Assembly: GCA_031255985.1 (NCBI GenBank)
Contig: JAIRRL010000221.1
Span: 1 to 8,551, forward strand
Source: Gracilibacteraceae bacterium
GTDB taxonomy: Bacteria; Bacillota; Desulfitobacteriia; Desulfitobacteriales; Syntrophobotulaceae
Length of the DNA: 8,551 nt
Direction: 5' to 3'
In this document: piece after piece, positions 1 to 7,200 of the stretch
Position numbering within the stretch: position 1 is the stretch's first letter
Layout of the letters: the number at the start of each line of letters is the position of its first letter
The notes under the pieces: model-generated
Told to the model about the DNA's origin: nothing
What the model saw: only the letters and a program-made list of their open reading frames with translations
Database searches by the model: none
Translations under genes and position numbers: made by a program

Positions 1-237
1 GGCCGCGCCGCCGCCGGGGCGGAGCGGCGGAGCGAGAAGACGGAACAAACTCTGCGGAGTACGGAAATCCGGGCGGAAACTCATCAGAGCAGGGAACTCA
101 CGGCCGGGAGCGCGGAAGATCTGACCGAATTGATCAACACGACTTTGCGGCGGCAGATCGGCGTGATCACCGAACGGGTGTACGGCCAGCTGGAGAGAAA
201 ACTGCGGGGCGAAAAAGCCCGGCGAGGGGGGATGTAA
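1..237 (+). CDS. C-terminal end of an unidentified protein (5' truncated)
   Basis: An open frame runs from the first base to the TAA at 235-237, giving the last 78 residues of a protein whose start lies outside the window. The first half is rich in Ala, Arg, Glu, Ser and Thr and looks disordered or linker-like. The second half (about residues 40-72 of the visible part) looks like an amphipathic helix, with the pattern DLTELINTTLRRQIG then ITERVYGQLERKLR, and ends in a very basic tail (RGEKARRGGM). It lies 3 bases upstream of the first tube-family gene and is probably in the same operon. I do not recognise the family. In Afp-type clusters this place is taken by tube proteins or a small accessory protein, but nothing here shows homology to those. 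That the frame is coding is likely from its length, codon style and tight junction; the function is unknown. Confidence 0.7.
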   Translation, partial: GRAAAGAERRSEKTEQTLRSTEIRAETHQSRELTAGSAEDLTELINTTLRRQIGVITERVYGQLERKLRGEKARRGGM

Positions 238-240
238 GCG

Positions 241-1044
241 ATGGAAATCATGAAAGACCTGAAATCCGGCGCTATGGGCAAGTCGGAAGCGGCCTATATC
301 GTCGTCCATGACAACCGCTCGGTTCCCGAGCCATCCGTCACGGATTCTTTGACCGCCATCGCCGGAGCGCTGCGCTCCGGCGTCGCCGCCGGCGTCAACG
401 CCGTCGTTGACGCCGTCGGCGGCGGCGGCAAGAAGGATCGGTATTTTCGCGTCCAGTACAACCCGAACGAACTGAAGATCAATTCCGTGGCCGCGGTGCT
501 GAGAAAACTGGACGCGACCGGCAGCGAGCGCGCCAACGCCGCCACTCCCGCCGGCGGGCATATGGATTTGACCGTGAACCTGTTTTTTGACAAAATGAAT
601 CCCCTGACCTCTTTTCTCCTGGATAAAAACGTCCTGCCCACCAATACCGGCGTCATCCGGAATTACATCGCCGCCAGGAAGTCGAACCAGTCGGATCAGT
701 CGAACCAGTCGGGCCAGCCGGCGCCGCAGGATTTGGGCGGCGTTCAGCCGGAGGTGGAGGGATTCATCGCCGCTCTGCGCAACAACCGCACGCGGCGGGT
801 CACCTTTTACTGGGCTGATTTTTCCTTTGCCGGTATACTGAACGATCTGACGGCGGAGTATATCATGTTTGACGCTGACGGGACGCCGGTGCGGGCCAAA
901 GTCACGCTGCGCCTGCGCCAAAACCCCGGCGACCCCGGTCGCGACAGCTGGCTGGAAAATTATGACACGACTTTTGCCGGTGATCAAAGCAGCCTGGTTC
1001 GCCCGGAACAGCGTTTTAGCAGCACACTAAATCCCAAATTTTAG
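241..1044 (+). CDS. CIS tube/hub-connector family protein, first paralogue (Afp7/Pvc7 N-terminal domain type, no LysM)
   Basis: A 267-residue protein that I assign to the contractile injection system tube family, the N-terminal domain of Afp7/Pvc7-like proteins that cap or link the inner tube to the baseplate hub. Seen in the sequence: a beta strand AYIVVHD at 18-24; an Ala/Gly-rich segment at 38-63; the family-typical FRVQYNPNEL at 69-78; strand MDLTVNLFFD at 108-117; VTFYWADFSFAGI at 187-199; and GTPVRAKVTLRLRQ at 214-227. The next gene carries the same series of motifs, so the two are paralogues. Usual Afp7-type proteins continue into a C-terminal LysM domain, but here only about 40 polar residues follow the last strand. 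An (S-x-Q)4 repeat interrupts the middle at 148-159. The ATG at 241 follows a G-rich site (AGGGGGG, 225-231) at 9 bases. An in-frame ATG at 250 is an alternative start. Family assignment is from recognition, not from a search. Confidence 0.8.
   Translation: MEIMKDLKSGAMGKSEAAYIVVHDNRSVPEPSVTDSLTAIAGALRSGVAAGVNAVVDAVGGGGKKDRYFRVQYNPNELKINSVAAVLRKLDATGSERANAATPAGGHMDLTVNLFFDKMNPLTSFLLDKNVLPTNTGVIRNYIAARKSNQSDQSNQSGQPAPQDLGGVQPEVEGFIAALRNNRTRRVTFYWADFSFAGILNDLTAEYIMFDADGTPVRAKVTLRLRQNPGDPGRDSWLENYDTTFAGDQSSLVRPEQRFSSTLNPKF
682..717 (+). repeat. In-frame 9-base tandem repeat, four units, coding (Ser-x-Gln)4
   Basis: Four consecutive 9-base units of the form TCG-RRY/GGC-CAG encode SNQ SDQ SNQ SGQ (residues 148-159 of the first tube-family protein). 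The units also pair into an 18-base duplication (682-699 and 700-717) with two mismatches. It lies between conserved blocks of the domain, where the paralogous second protein has no such repeat. It is most likely a flexible surface loop that can change length by slippage. Confidence 0.75.
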
Positions 1045-1047
1045 GAG
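1043..1047 (+). promoter_or_regulatory. Ribosome binding site AGGAG joined to the upstream stop codon
   Basis: The TAG stop of the first tube-family gene (1042-1044) forms part of TAGGAG, so the Shine-Dalgarno core overlaps the stop and sits 7 bases before the ATG at 1055. The same arrangement recurs before the spike gene. It fixes the start of the second paralogue and suggests that translation of the two genes is coupled. Confidence 0.8.
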
Positions 1048-1054
1048 ATTAACT

Positions 1055-1828
1055 ATGGATTCGAGCGTCCCGGCCGAGCTGGGAAATACCAAAAAGGCTT
1101 TTTTGGTCATTCACAGAGACGAGCAGACCGAAAAAAAGTCGGACGTGGCCACTCTGGCGGAGCGCGCCCTGAGCATCGGGGCCGGGGCCGGCGGGGCGGA
1201 GATTTCCCAGGCTTTTGGCGGCGGCGAACGGGCTCATGTCATGCAGGTGCAGTACAATCCGGCTTCCATCATGCTTCGCGCCAACGCCGCCAGTATCCCG
1301 GCCCGGTTTTTGCAACAGAACCTGGAAAGCGAAATCCCCGCCCAATTCACCCGCCCGCCTTCCGTAGTCATGTCGGTGCAGCTTTTGTTTGACGCCTTCA
1401 ACGCCAAGGACAGTTTTACGACGGACAAATTCCGCTTTTCCACCGGCGACGTTTTGACGACGGGCGCGACCCTCTACCAAGGCAAAAAACTGGGGCGGAA
1501 CTATTCCGTTCAGCCTCAGATCAACGCCCTGACGGCGCTGCTCCTGCGCGAGCAGTCGAATTTGGTCACTTTTCATTGGGCCAATATGAGTTTTTGCGGC
1601 ATCGCCAGCGAGGCGCAGGCGCAATACACGACGTTTTCCGTCTCCGGCCGGCCGGTGCGCGGCACGGTGCGGCTTTCGCTCACTCAGGACGTGGAGCAGT
1701 CGGCTATGACTTACTGGAATGACGCGTTTGACAAGGTTTTCGGCGACAGTTTGACAGGAGGCGACGCAGGTGTTGATACCGACAGACTTATCGGGCTTAT
1801 CGGACTTAAAGGGCAAGAAGGGCAATGA
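1055..1828 (+). CDS. CIS tube/hub-connector family protein, second paralogue (no LysM)
   Basis: A 257-residue protein of the same family as the preceding gene. Matching blocks occur in the same order: AFLVIHR (15-21), MQVQYNPASI (63-72), MSVQLLFDAFN (106-116), VTFHWANMSFCGI (171-183) and GRPVRGTVRLSLTQ (198-211). The two proteins agree in these motifs but differ strongly elsewhere, so the duplication is old or the copies have specialised. Family members with LysM usually link tube, hub and peptidoglycan-like elements; this one also ends without a recognisable LysM, in a short tail (DSLTGGDAGVDTDRLIGLIG...) encoded by DNA shared with the next gene. The start is set by AGGAG 7 bases upstream. 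A role as a second ring between the inner tube and the gpD-like hub is inferred from family and position. Confidence 0.8.
   Translation: MDSSVPAELGNTKKAFLVIHRDEQTEKKSDVATLAERALSIGAGAGGAEISQAFGGGERAHVMQVQYNPASIMLRANAASIPARFLQQNLESEIPAQFTRPPSVVMSVQLLFDAFNAKDSFTTDKFRFSTGDVLTTGATLYQGKKLGRNYSVQPQINALTALLLREQSNLVTFHWANMSFCGIASEAQAQYTTFSVSGRPVRGTVRLSLTQDVEQSAMTYWNDAFDKVFGDSLTGGDAGVDTDRLIGLIGLKGQEGQ
1756..1760 (+). promoter_or_regulatory. Ribosome binding site for the gpD-like gene, inside the upstream coding region
   Basis: AGGAG lies 9 bases before the GTG at 1770. No ATG occurs in that frame for a long distance, so this site decides a GTG start lying 59 bases inside the second tube-family gene. 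A TTG directly follows at 1773 and is a weaker alternative. Confidence 0.7.
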
Positions 1829-2966
1829 TTTTGCCGCTCTGAAAAAAAAATACGGCGGTTTTTACTATCCGCAGGCCGCGGTGGAGTTTGGCGGCGAGCC
1901 TCTTAAAGACAAAAAAGGCCGCGTGGCGATCAACGAGATCAGCGTCGAGCTGACGAGCGGTTACGAAGCCTCCGTCGCCTCTCTCCGCCTCTACGGCGTG
2001 TACAGCCCCCAAAGCGGCAAATTCGAGTACGACAGCCTGAAAAAACAGGTGCTGCTCGGCAATACGCTGACTGTCAAATTCGGCTATCTGGAGACGTTGG
2101 AAACTGTTTTTACCGGTTTCGTGGCCGGGGTGAATTTTGTTTACAGCGAAGGGGAAATGCCCTATGTCGAGGTTACGGGCATGGATATCAAAGGAATCAT
2201 GATGGCCGGCCGCTACGCCGAGCAGTTAGTTGCGACTTCCTACGGGGAGGCGGTAAGGGAAATTTTGCGTAAAACCGCCTACGAACGGCTGCAGACGAGC
2301 GGGGCGGTCACGATGATCGCCGTCAGCGACACGCCGGACAAGCTGTCCGGCGGCGGCGGCAGTGGGAAAGCGAGCGCCTATACGGTGGAAATGTCCTCGG
2401 AGAGTGATTACGAATTCGTCGTCAAAGCCGCGAAGAAGTTCAATTACGAGTTTTTCACCGACCGGGGAACCGTGTATTTCCGCAGGGCAAAAAGCAACGC
2501 GGCAGTCCTGCTGACCATCGGGATTGCGGAAGGTCTGCTTGATTTTGACGTCGGCTACAGCATCACGGGGGTGGCGGAAACGGTGGAGGCCGTAGCCGTG
2601 GACGCCGGGACGGGCAAAATCATTTCCGCCCGGAAAAAATTCACGAACAATCTTTCCCTCGGCAGTTACGCCAAAAAACTCATCAGCAAAAGCCGGCGCG
2701 TTTACATCGACCCGACCATCATCTCCAAAGAACACGCCGACGCCAGAGCGGCTTCGCTCATGGAAACGATGAGCTACCGGCTGGGGGCCTTGAACTGCAC
2801 TTGCGTGGGTCTGCCCGAACTGCAGCCCGGCCGTTTTATCCAGCTGAGCGGCTTGGGTTCTCCCGTGGACAACAAATTTTATCTCACTTCCGCCGTCCAC
2901 GCCATCAATTCCGAGACCGGCTACCGCGTCCAACTGACCGGCTGCGCCGACGCCGTGGAAAAATAG
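1770..2966 (+). CDS. gpD/gp27-like baseplate hub protein (phage late control D family; N-terminal half of a VgrG)
   Basis: A 398-residue protein of the phage late control gene D family, the counterpart of T4 gp27 and of the N-terminal part of VgrG/Afp8. As a trimer it should form the hub that connects the inner tube to the spike. Seen: a family-like opening LKKKYGGFYYPQAAVEFGG (24-42), then INEISVELTSGYEASVASL (54-72) as the first strand-rich domain; FTGFVAGVNF (114-123); SYGEAVREIL (157-166) with a following SSESDYEFVVKAAKKFNYEF (209-228), typical of the helical part; and a closing LQPGRFIQLSGLG (351-363) plus FYLTSAVHAIN (370-380). A Gly-rich SGGGGSG loop lies at 193-199. The start is GTG, since upstream AGGAG fits and no ATG is available. 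The first 20 residues are extra relative to the usual start and are encoded in the overlap with the preceding gene. No OB-fold or beta-helix follows; those are in the next gene. Confidence 0.88.
   Translation: MLIPTDLSGLSDLKGKKGNDFAALKKKYGGFYYPQAAVEFGGEPLKDKKGRVAINEISVELTSGYEASVASLRLYGVYSPQSGKFEYDSLKKQVLLGNTLTVKFGYLETLETVFTGFVAGVNFVYSEGEMPYVEVTGMDIKGIMMAGRYAEQLVATSYGEAVREILRKTAYERLQTSGAVTMIAVSDTPDKLSGGGGSGKASAYTVEMSSESDYEFVVKAAKKFNYEFFTDRGTVYFRRAKSNAAVLLTIGIAEGLLDFDVGYSITGVAETVEAVAVDAGTGKIISARKKFTNNLSLGSYAKKLISKSRRVYIDPTIISKEHADARAASLMETMSYRLGALNCTCVGLPELQPGRFIQLSGLGSPVDNKFYLTSAVHAINSETGYRVQLTGCADAVEK
1787..1813 (+). repeat. Three 9-base direct repeats in the gene overlap
   Basis: CTTATCGGG (1787-1795), CTTATCGGA (1796-1804) and CTTAAAGGG (1805-1813) are consecutive 9-base units, the third more diverged. 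They lie inside the stretch read in two frames: L-I-G type repeats (LIGLIGLKG) at the end of the tube-family protein and LSGLSDLKG at the start of the gpD-like protein. Confidence 0.7.
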
Positions 2967-2969
2967 GAG
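2965..2969 (+). promoter_or_regulatory. Ribosome binding site AGGAG joined to the stop of the gpD-like gene
   Basis: The TAG stop at 2964-2966 is part of TAGGAG, 7 bases before the ATG at 2977. It fixes the start of the spike gene and repeats the junction design seen at 1042-1055. Confidence 0.8.
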
Positions 2970-2976
2970 TTTATTT

Positions 2977-3789
2977 ATGAGTTTGTATGATATAATAGAT
3001 GAAATAAGCGAGCGCCAGGCGGGTAAAACCGAGACGGGCGACGCCCGGATCCATGGCGTGGCCCTCGGCGTCGTCGCCAAAAACTACGACAAGGATATGC
3101 CGGGGCGGGTCTGCGTCACCGTGCCGACGCGGGACAAGGATAAAAACGAACTCAAATGGGCGCGGCAAGCCTGGCCGGCCAGCGGGGCCAAATGGGGGCA
3201 TTATTTTCTGCCGGAAGTCGGCGATCAGGTGCTGCTGGCCTTTGAGGGCGGCAATATCGAAAAACCCTACGTCATAGGCTGCGTGCCGCGGGACGGGGCC
3301 AAATTCCTCTCCGGCTGCGCGGACGAGAGCAATCAGATCAAGCGGATCATGACCAAAAACGGCAGCATGATTTCTTTTGAGGACAATAAGGAGGGCGGCG
3401 GCGCCAAAGACAAAATCCTCGTGGAGACGGCGGGCAAGGCTCATCAGTTTTTGCTCGACAATGAAAATGATATCATCCGGCTCACCGATAAGGAAAAGGG
3501 CAATATGGTCGAGATGCAGACCAAAAGCGGCCAGATGACGCTCAAAGTGAAGTCGCGCCTGACTGTGCAAGTGGGCGACACAGTGAAAATCGTTCTCAAC
3601 GGCGAGTCGGGCGCGGTCAAATTGGAAGCCGGCGAGTTTTCGATCGAGACGAACAATCAGTTCAAGGTCAAGGCCGACGGCATGGTCAGGCTGGAGGGAG
3701 CGCAGATGAGCCTGAACGCTTCCTCCATGTTCAAGGCGGAATCAGGCGGGTTGGTGAATATAGCGGGCGCGCCGATCAAGATCGGCTGA
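2977..3789 (+). CDS. gp5/gpV-like baseplate spike protein (OB-fold plus beta-helix; C-terminal half of a VgrG)
   Basis: A 270-residue spike protein. Residues 25-103 form a phage baseplate assembly protein V/gp5 OB-fold domain, with the familiar run GVALGVVAKNYD (27-38), PGRVCVTVP (42-50), WARQAWP (61-67), HYFLPEVGDQVLLAFEGG (75-92) and PYVIGCV (97-103). Residues about 125-180 are a linking region, and 185-270 are a series of short alternating strands (MTLKVK, LTVQVG, VKIVLNG, VKLEAG, FSIETN, FKVKAD and so on) as in the triple-stranded beta-helix of T4 gp5 and VgrG. The end, NIAGAPIKIG, looks like a spike tip ready to receive a PAAR cap. No lysozyme domain is inserted, unlike T4 gp5. It should trimerise beneath the gpD-like hub encoded just upstream (10 bases apart). 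The pair replaces the fused VgrG/Afp8 of Afp clusters. Confidence 0.9.
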   Translation: MSLYDIIDEISERQAGKTETGDARIHGVALGVVAKNYDKDMPGRVCVTVPTRDKDKNELKWARQAWPASGAKWGHYFLPEVGDQVLLAFEGGNIEKPYVIGCVPRDGAKFLSGCADESNQIKRIMTKNGSMISFEDNKEGGGAKDKILVETAGKAHQFLLDNENDIIRLTDKEKGNMVEMQTKSGQMTLKVKSRLTVQVGDTVKIVLNGESGAVKLEAGEFSIETNNQFKVKADGMVRLEGAQMSLNASSMFKAESGGLVNIAGAPIKIG

Positions 3790-3796
3790 AAACGGC

Positions 3797-3806
3797 GGAG
3801 GCGGAG
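3797..3806 (+). promoter_or_regulatory. Doubled GGAG ribosome binding site before the gp25-like gene
   Basis: GGAG occurs at 3797-3800 and again at 3803-3806, 10 and 4 bases before the ATG at 3811. The first has the more usual spacing. Together they support the ATG at 3811 as the start. Confidence 0.5.
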
Positions 3807-3810
3807 AATT

Positions 3811-4230
3811 ATGGATGAAAGACAGGCTTTTCTCGGAACCGGCGTGAAATTTCCCCCCCAGATCAACAGGAATTCGGGGCGCTTCGCTCTGAGTTCCGGC
3901 GCGGATAACGTGCGGGAGTCGGTGTATATAATCCTGATGACCGCCAGGGGCGAACGGTGGCTGGAGCCGGATTTCGGCAGCCGGCTCATGAGTTACGCCT
4001 TCATCGACGTTTCGCCGACCATGCTCAACATGCTGGGGGCCGAGATCCGCAGCGCCATCCTGGAGCGGGAACCGCGCATCGCCGCCGTGGATACGGAATT
4101 TGTCGAGACGACCGCCGACGGTTGTCTGATCGTTAATATCTCCTACCGCCTGCGCGCGGACAATACGGTGGAAAATATGGTTTTCCCGTTTTATTTGGGA
4201 CAAAGCGAGATGGAGGCCGAAGAGGAATGA
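3811..4230 (+). CDS. gp25-like baseplate wedge protein / sheath initiator (GPW_gp25 family, Afp9/TssE type)
   Basis: A 139-residue protein of the gp25/IraD lysozyme-like family, the size usual for Afp9 and T4 gp25. In known systems it sits in the inner baseplate and templates the first sheath ring. Visible marks: GTGVKFPPQINRNSGRFALS (9-28) at the N-terminus; VRESVYIILMTARGERWLEP (34-53), the family's signature helix and turn; DFGSRLMSYAFID (54-66); and the EREPRI motif (85-90) whose EPR triplet (87-89) is the conserved hallmark of gp25 and TssE. The last strand, VENMVFPFYLG, is followed by an acidic tail. The stop overlaps the next start in ATGA (4227-4230), so the two wedge genes are probably translationally coupled. 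Confidence 0.93.
   Translation: MDERQAFLGTGVKFPPQINRNSGRFALSSGADNVRESVYIILMTARGERWLEPDFGSRLMSYAFIDVSPTMLNMLGAEIRSAILEREPRIAAVDTEFVETTADGCLIVNISYRLRADNTVENMVFPFYLGQSEMEAEEE
4212..4216 (+). promoter_or_regulatory. Ribosome binding site GGAGG for the large wedge gene
   Basis: GGAGG inside the end of the gp25-like gene lies 10 bases before the ATG at 4227. With the ATGA stop-start overlap, it supports that start for the large wedge protein. Confidence 0.6.
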
Positions 4231-7200
4231 GGGGCGAACAGGGGCGCGAACCCAAGATCGACGGGCGGGACGCGGCGGCGCTGAGGGCGCGGATCAAAAC
4301 TTTGGCGGCTGCTTACACGCCGGAATGGGATTTCAGCGAGGATAATCCCGACGCCGGTTCCGTCATCGCCATGATTTTCGCCAAGCAGATGGAGGATAAT
4401 ATCCGGCGGCTGAATCGCGTCTTCGATAAATTACACGCGGAATTTGTCAATATGCTGGATCTCTCGCCCCAGCCGGCCCGACCGGCGCGGGGGGCGGCCG
4501 TCTTCACTCTGGGGGCCGATACCGTGGACGGCGTGGATCTGCCCGCCGGGACGAAACTGCTCGGCCTGCGGGAGGAAAGCGAGGCGCCCCTGGTTTTTGA
4601 GACCGCTTCGGATCTGCATGTCACCAATGTCAAACTGCGCGATCTGATCGGCGTCTTTCCCGCCGCCGGCAAAGTCGTCTCTTATATGGGCGCCGCCCGC
4701 CGCGTCCGTCTCGCCGGGGAAAGCGGGGCCGCGGCCGGCGAGGGCGCGGACGGCGGCGGGACCGGGGAGGCCGGTGAGGCCGGGGAGGAATTCGTTCCTT
4801 TCCGCCTCTTCGATTCTTCCGCTCCGCCTATAGGGCGCAACGCCCTCGTCTTTTACCACCGGAACCTTTTTGACCTGACGGCGGGCGCTTCGATCTCCGC
4901 TTTCCTCCGCCCGGCCCGCGCCGGGAACGAAGCCTTGTTTGCCGACCGGAACCGCTACCGCTGGTCGTGTCTCACGGAGAGCGGTCTGCGGCCTTTGGCT
5001 GCCGCCGCCGGGCCGGACGGCGCCGTTGTCCTGACGCCGGACGCGGATACGGTCAAGATCGAGCGCAACGGGGTCATGTATTCGCTGATCGTCCTGGAGG
5101 CGGCGGCCCCGGTGCGGGAAAGCCTGGAACTGCTCGGCGCGGGTTTCAGTTCCTCCTGCCAGAACGCCGCCCCTTCCTTTGTCACCCATAACGCCGACGA
5201 TATGGATCCGGCCGCCTTCATGCCCTTCGGCGCCACCGCCTCTCTGTACGACGAGTGTTATATCGGCGGCGGCAGCGTTTTCAGCAAGCAGAACGCGGTG
5301 GTCACTCTCAGCTTCAACCTCGGCTTCCGGGAAAAACTGGTAACTTTTACCCCGGAGGCGGAAAACAGCGAATTGAAAATAATCAAACGGCGGCCGGCGG
5401 CCGTCGCCCTGGAGGCCGCCCATACGGCGGCGGAGCGGGTGACGGCGGAGTATTTTAACGGCGCCGGCTGGCGGCGGCTGCTTTGCTCGTTTGACGTCGC
5501 CGGTCTGTTCGCCGGCGAGGCGGGCCGGATTTCCTTCGATTTTATCTGCCCGCCGGATTGGCGGCCCCTGACGGTCGGCGGCCATAGCGGGCATTGCCTG
5601 CGCCTGCGGATCATGCAGGCCGATAATTGTTATCTGCAGCCCTGTCTGCACAGGATGCCCATGATCACGGACATGACTTTTGCTTACCGTTTTCCCGCCG
5701 GCCCCCAGCCGCCGGATCGCCTGGAACGGGTGAGCGGCGTCCAAATAACGGATTTGACGGCCTCGGCGGCCCGGCGGGAGAGTTTTATCGCCTTCGCGCC
5801 GCCGCCTTATGGGCGCGGCGGCTTATATCTCGGTTTTGACCGCCGTCCCGCCGGCGCTCCCGTCAGTTTGCTCTTTGATATCGAACGCGGCGTCTGCTCC
5901 CGGCCCAACCCCTTCGACTACGCCTATTCCTCGCCCGCCGGTTTTCGGCCCCTGCGCCTGATCGACAATATCGGCGATTTGAGCGGGCCGGGAACGCTGC
6001 AGTTCATTCCGCCGCCGGACTGGACGGAACTGGAGGTGGAGGGCGTGCGGCGCTATTGGCTGCGCCTTACGGACAAAAACGGCGCTTTGGCCGCCCCGGC
6101 CGCCGCCGGGCCGCTGCTGAGCGGTATCAGCCTGAACGCGGCCGAGATCCTCAATATCGAGACCTTGCCGCCGGAACCCTATTTTATTGACTCCCCCCGC
6201 CCGCATATGTCTTTCCCTCTGCCGGCGGGCAGCATCGTTTCCGTGGAAGTTTTTGTCAACGAGCGGCATTTGCATACCGCCGCCGCCGCCCGGCGCCTGG
6301 CGGCGGCCCGGCCCGCCGACGTCCGGATGTCCGTCGATACGGCGGGGGAGATCAGCGAATTTTTTGTCCGCTGGCATGAAGTGGAAAATTTTGCCAATTC
6401 AGGCCCGGCCGACAGGCATTACCGGATCGACCGGCGGCAAAACCGCATTGTTTTTGGCGACGGGGTCAGAACCCCGACCCCGTCCGCCGGCGTGGAGGAG
6501 GCTTTCAACGCGCTTGTGCGCCGCAGCCGCGGCGCGGAAGGCAATTTGCCGGCGGCCAGCGTCACGGAATCTTTGGGGCGGCTCCTTCATATCGACGGCA
6601 TTACCAACCCGCTGGCGACCTGGGCGGGGAGCGATATGGAAAACGCCGACCGGATGAGAAGCCGCGGCGCCAACCTCATCTGCTCCCAGAACCGCCTGCG
6701 CAGCGCGGCGGATTTCCTGCGCGAGGCCCGCCTTTATTCCGACGCGGTGGCGGACGCCGCCTGCGCGGCCGGCGTGGATTTATACGGGCGGCCGGCGGAA
6801 TCTATGATCCATATCGCCGTGCTGACCAAGGATTTTCACACCGGCGCTTTCGCTTTCACCGCCCTGCGCGAGGGCCTGGAAAAACGAATTCTGGCCAAAT
6901 GCGACGCGATGGTAGCGCGGGAAACTCTGGCGATCACCGAGCCGGTCTATGTGGAACTGTCGGTGGCGGTGCTGGTGGAAGTCGCCGGCGAACAGGCGGC
7001 TTTCGCCGCCCGGCGCGCCATCGTTGAGGCCCTGGACGCCTTTATCGCGCCCCTGACTCCGGACGGCTCTCTGCAGTGGCCGATCGGCGTTCTGCCCACT
7101 GAAACGCGGATCCGCCTGCTCTTACATTCGCTGCGCCTGCCGGCCAATATCCGCCATATTGTCGTCACCGCCCGTTTTGTTGACGACGGCGGCGGCCTGC

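Noticed and set aside
232..237. ATGTAA as a possible minimal start-stop element before the first tube-family gene
   Set aside because: In the upstream frame these are simply the last Met codon and the stop of the truncated gene. No evidence of a regulatory start-stop.
1049..1825. Minus-strand open frame matching almost the whole second tube-family gene
   Set aside because: It is a mirror of a gene whose product has clear family motifs and a good RBS. No comparable support exists on the minus strand.
2226..3570. Two minus-strand open frames opposite the hub and spike genes
   Set aside because: The plus strand encodes recognisable gpD-like and gp5-like proteins there. The antisense translations show no domain.
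4431..5744. Long open frame on the minus strand (437 codons)
   Set aside because: It lies fully inside the well-supported large wedge gene. GC-rich codon use with few A/T-rich third positions leaves the opposite strand open, and its translation is a low-complexity Arg/Gly/Ala-rich sequence with no recognisable domain.
6187..6657. Alternative plus-strand frame of 156 codons inside the large wedge gene
   Set aside because: The product is Pro/Arg-rich and typical of a shifted reading of GC-rich DNA. The wedge frame is continuous through this region, so no frameshift is implied.
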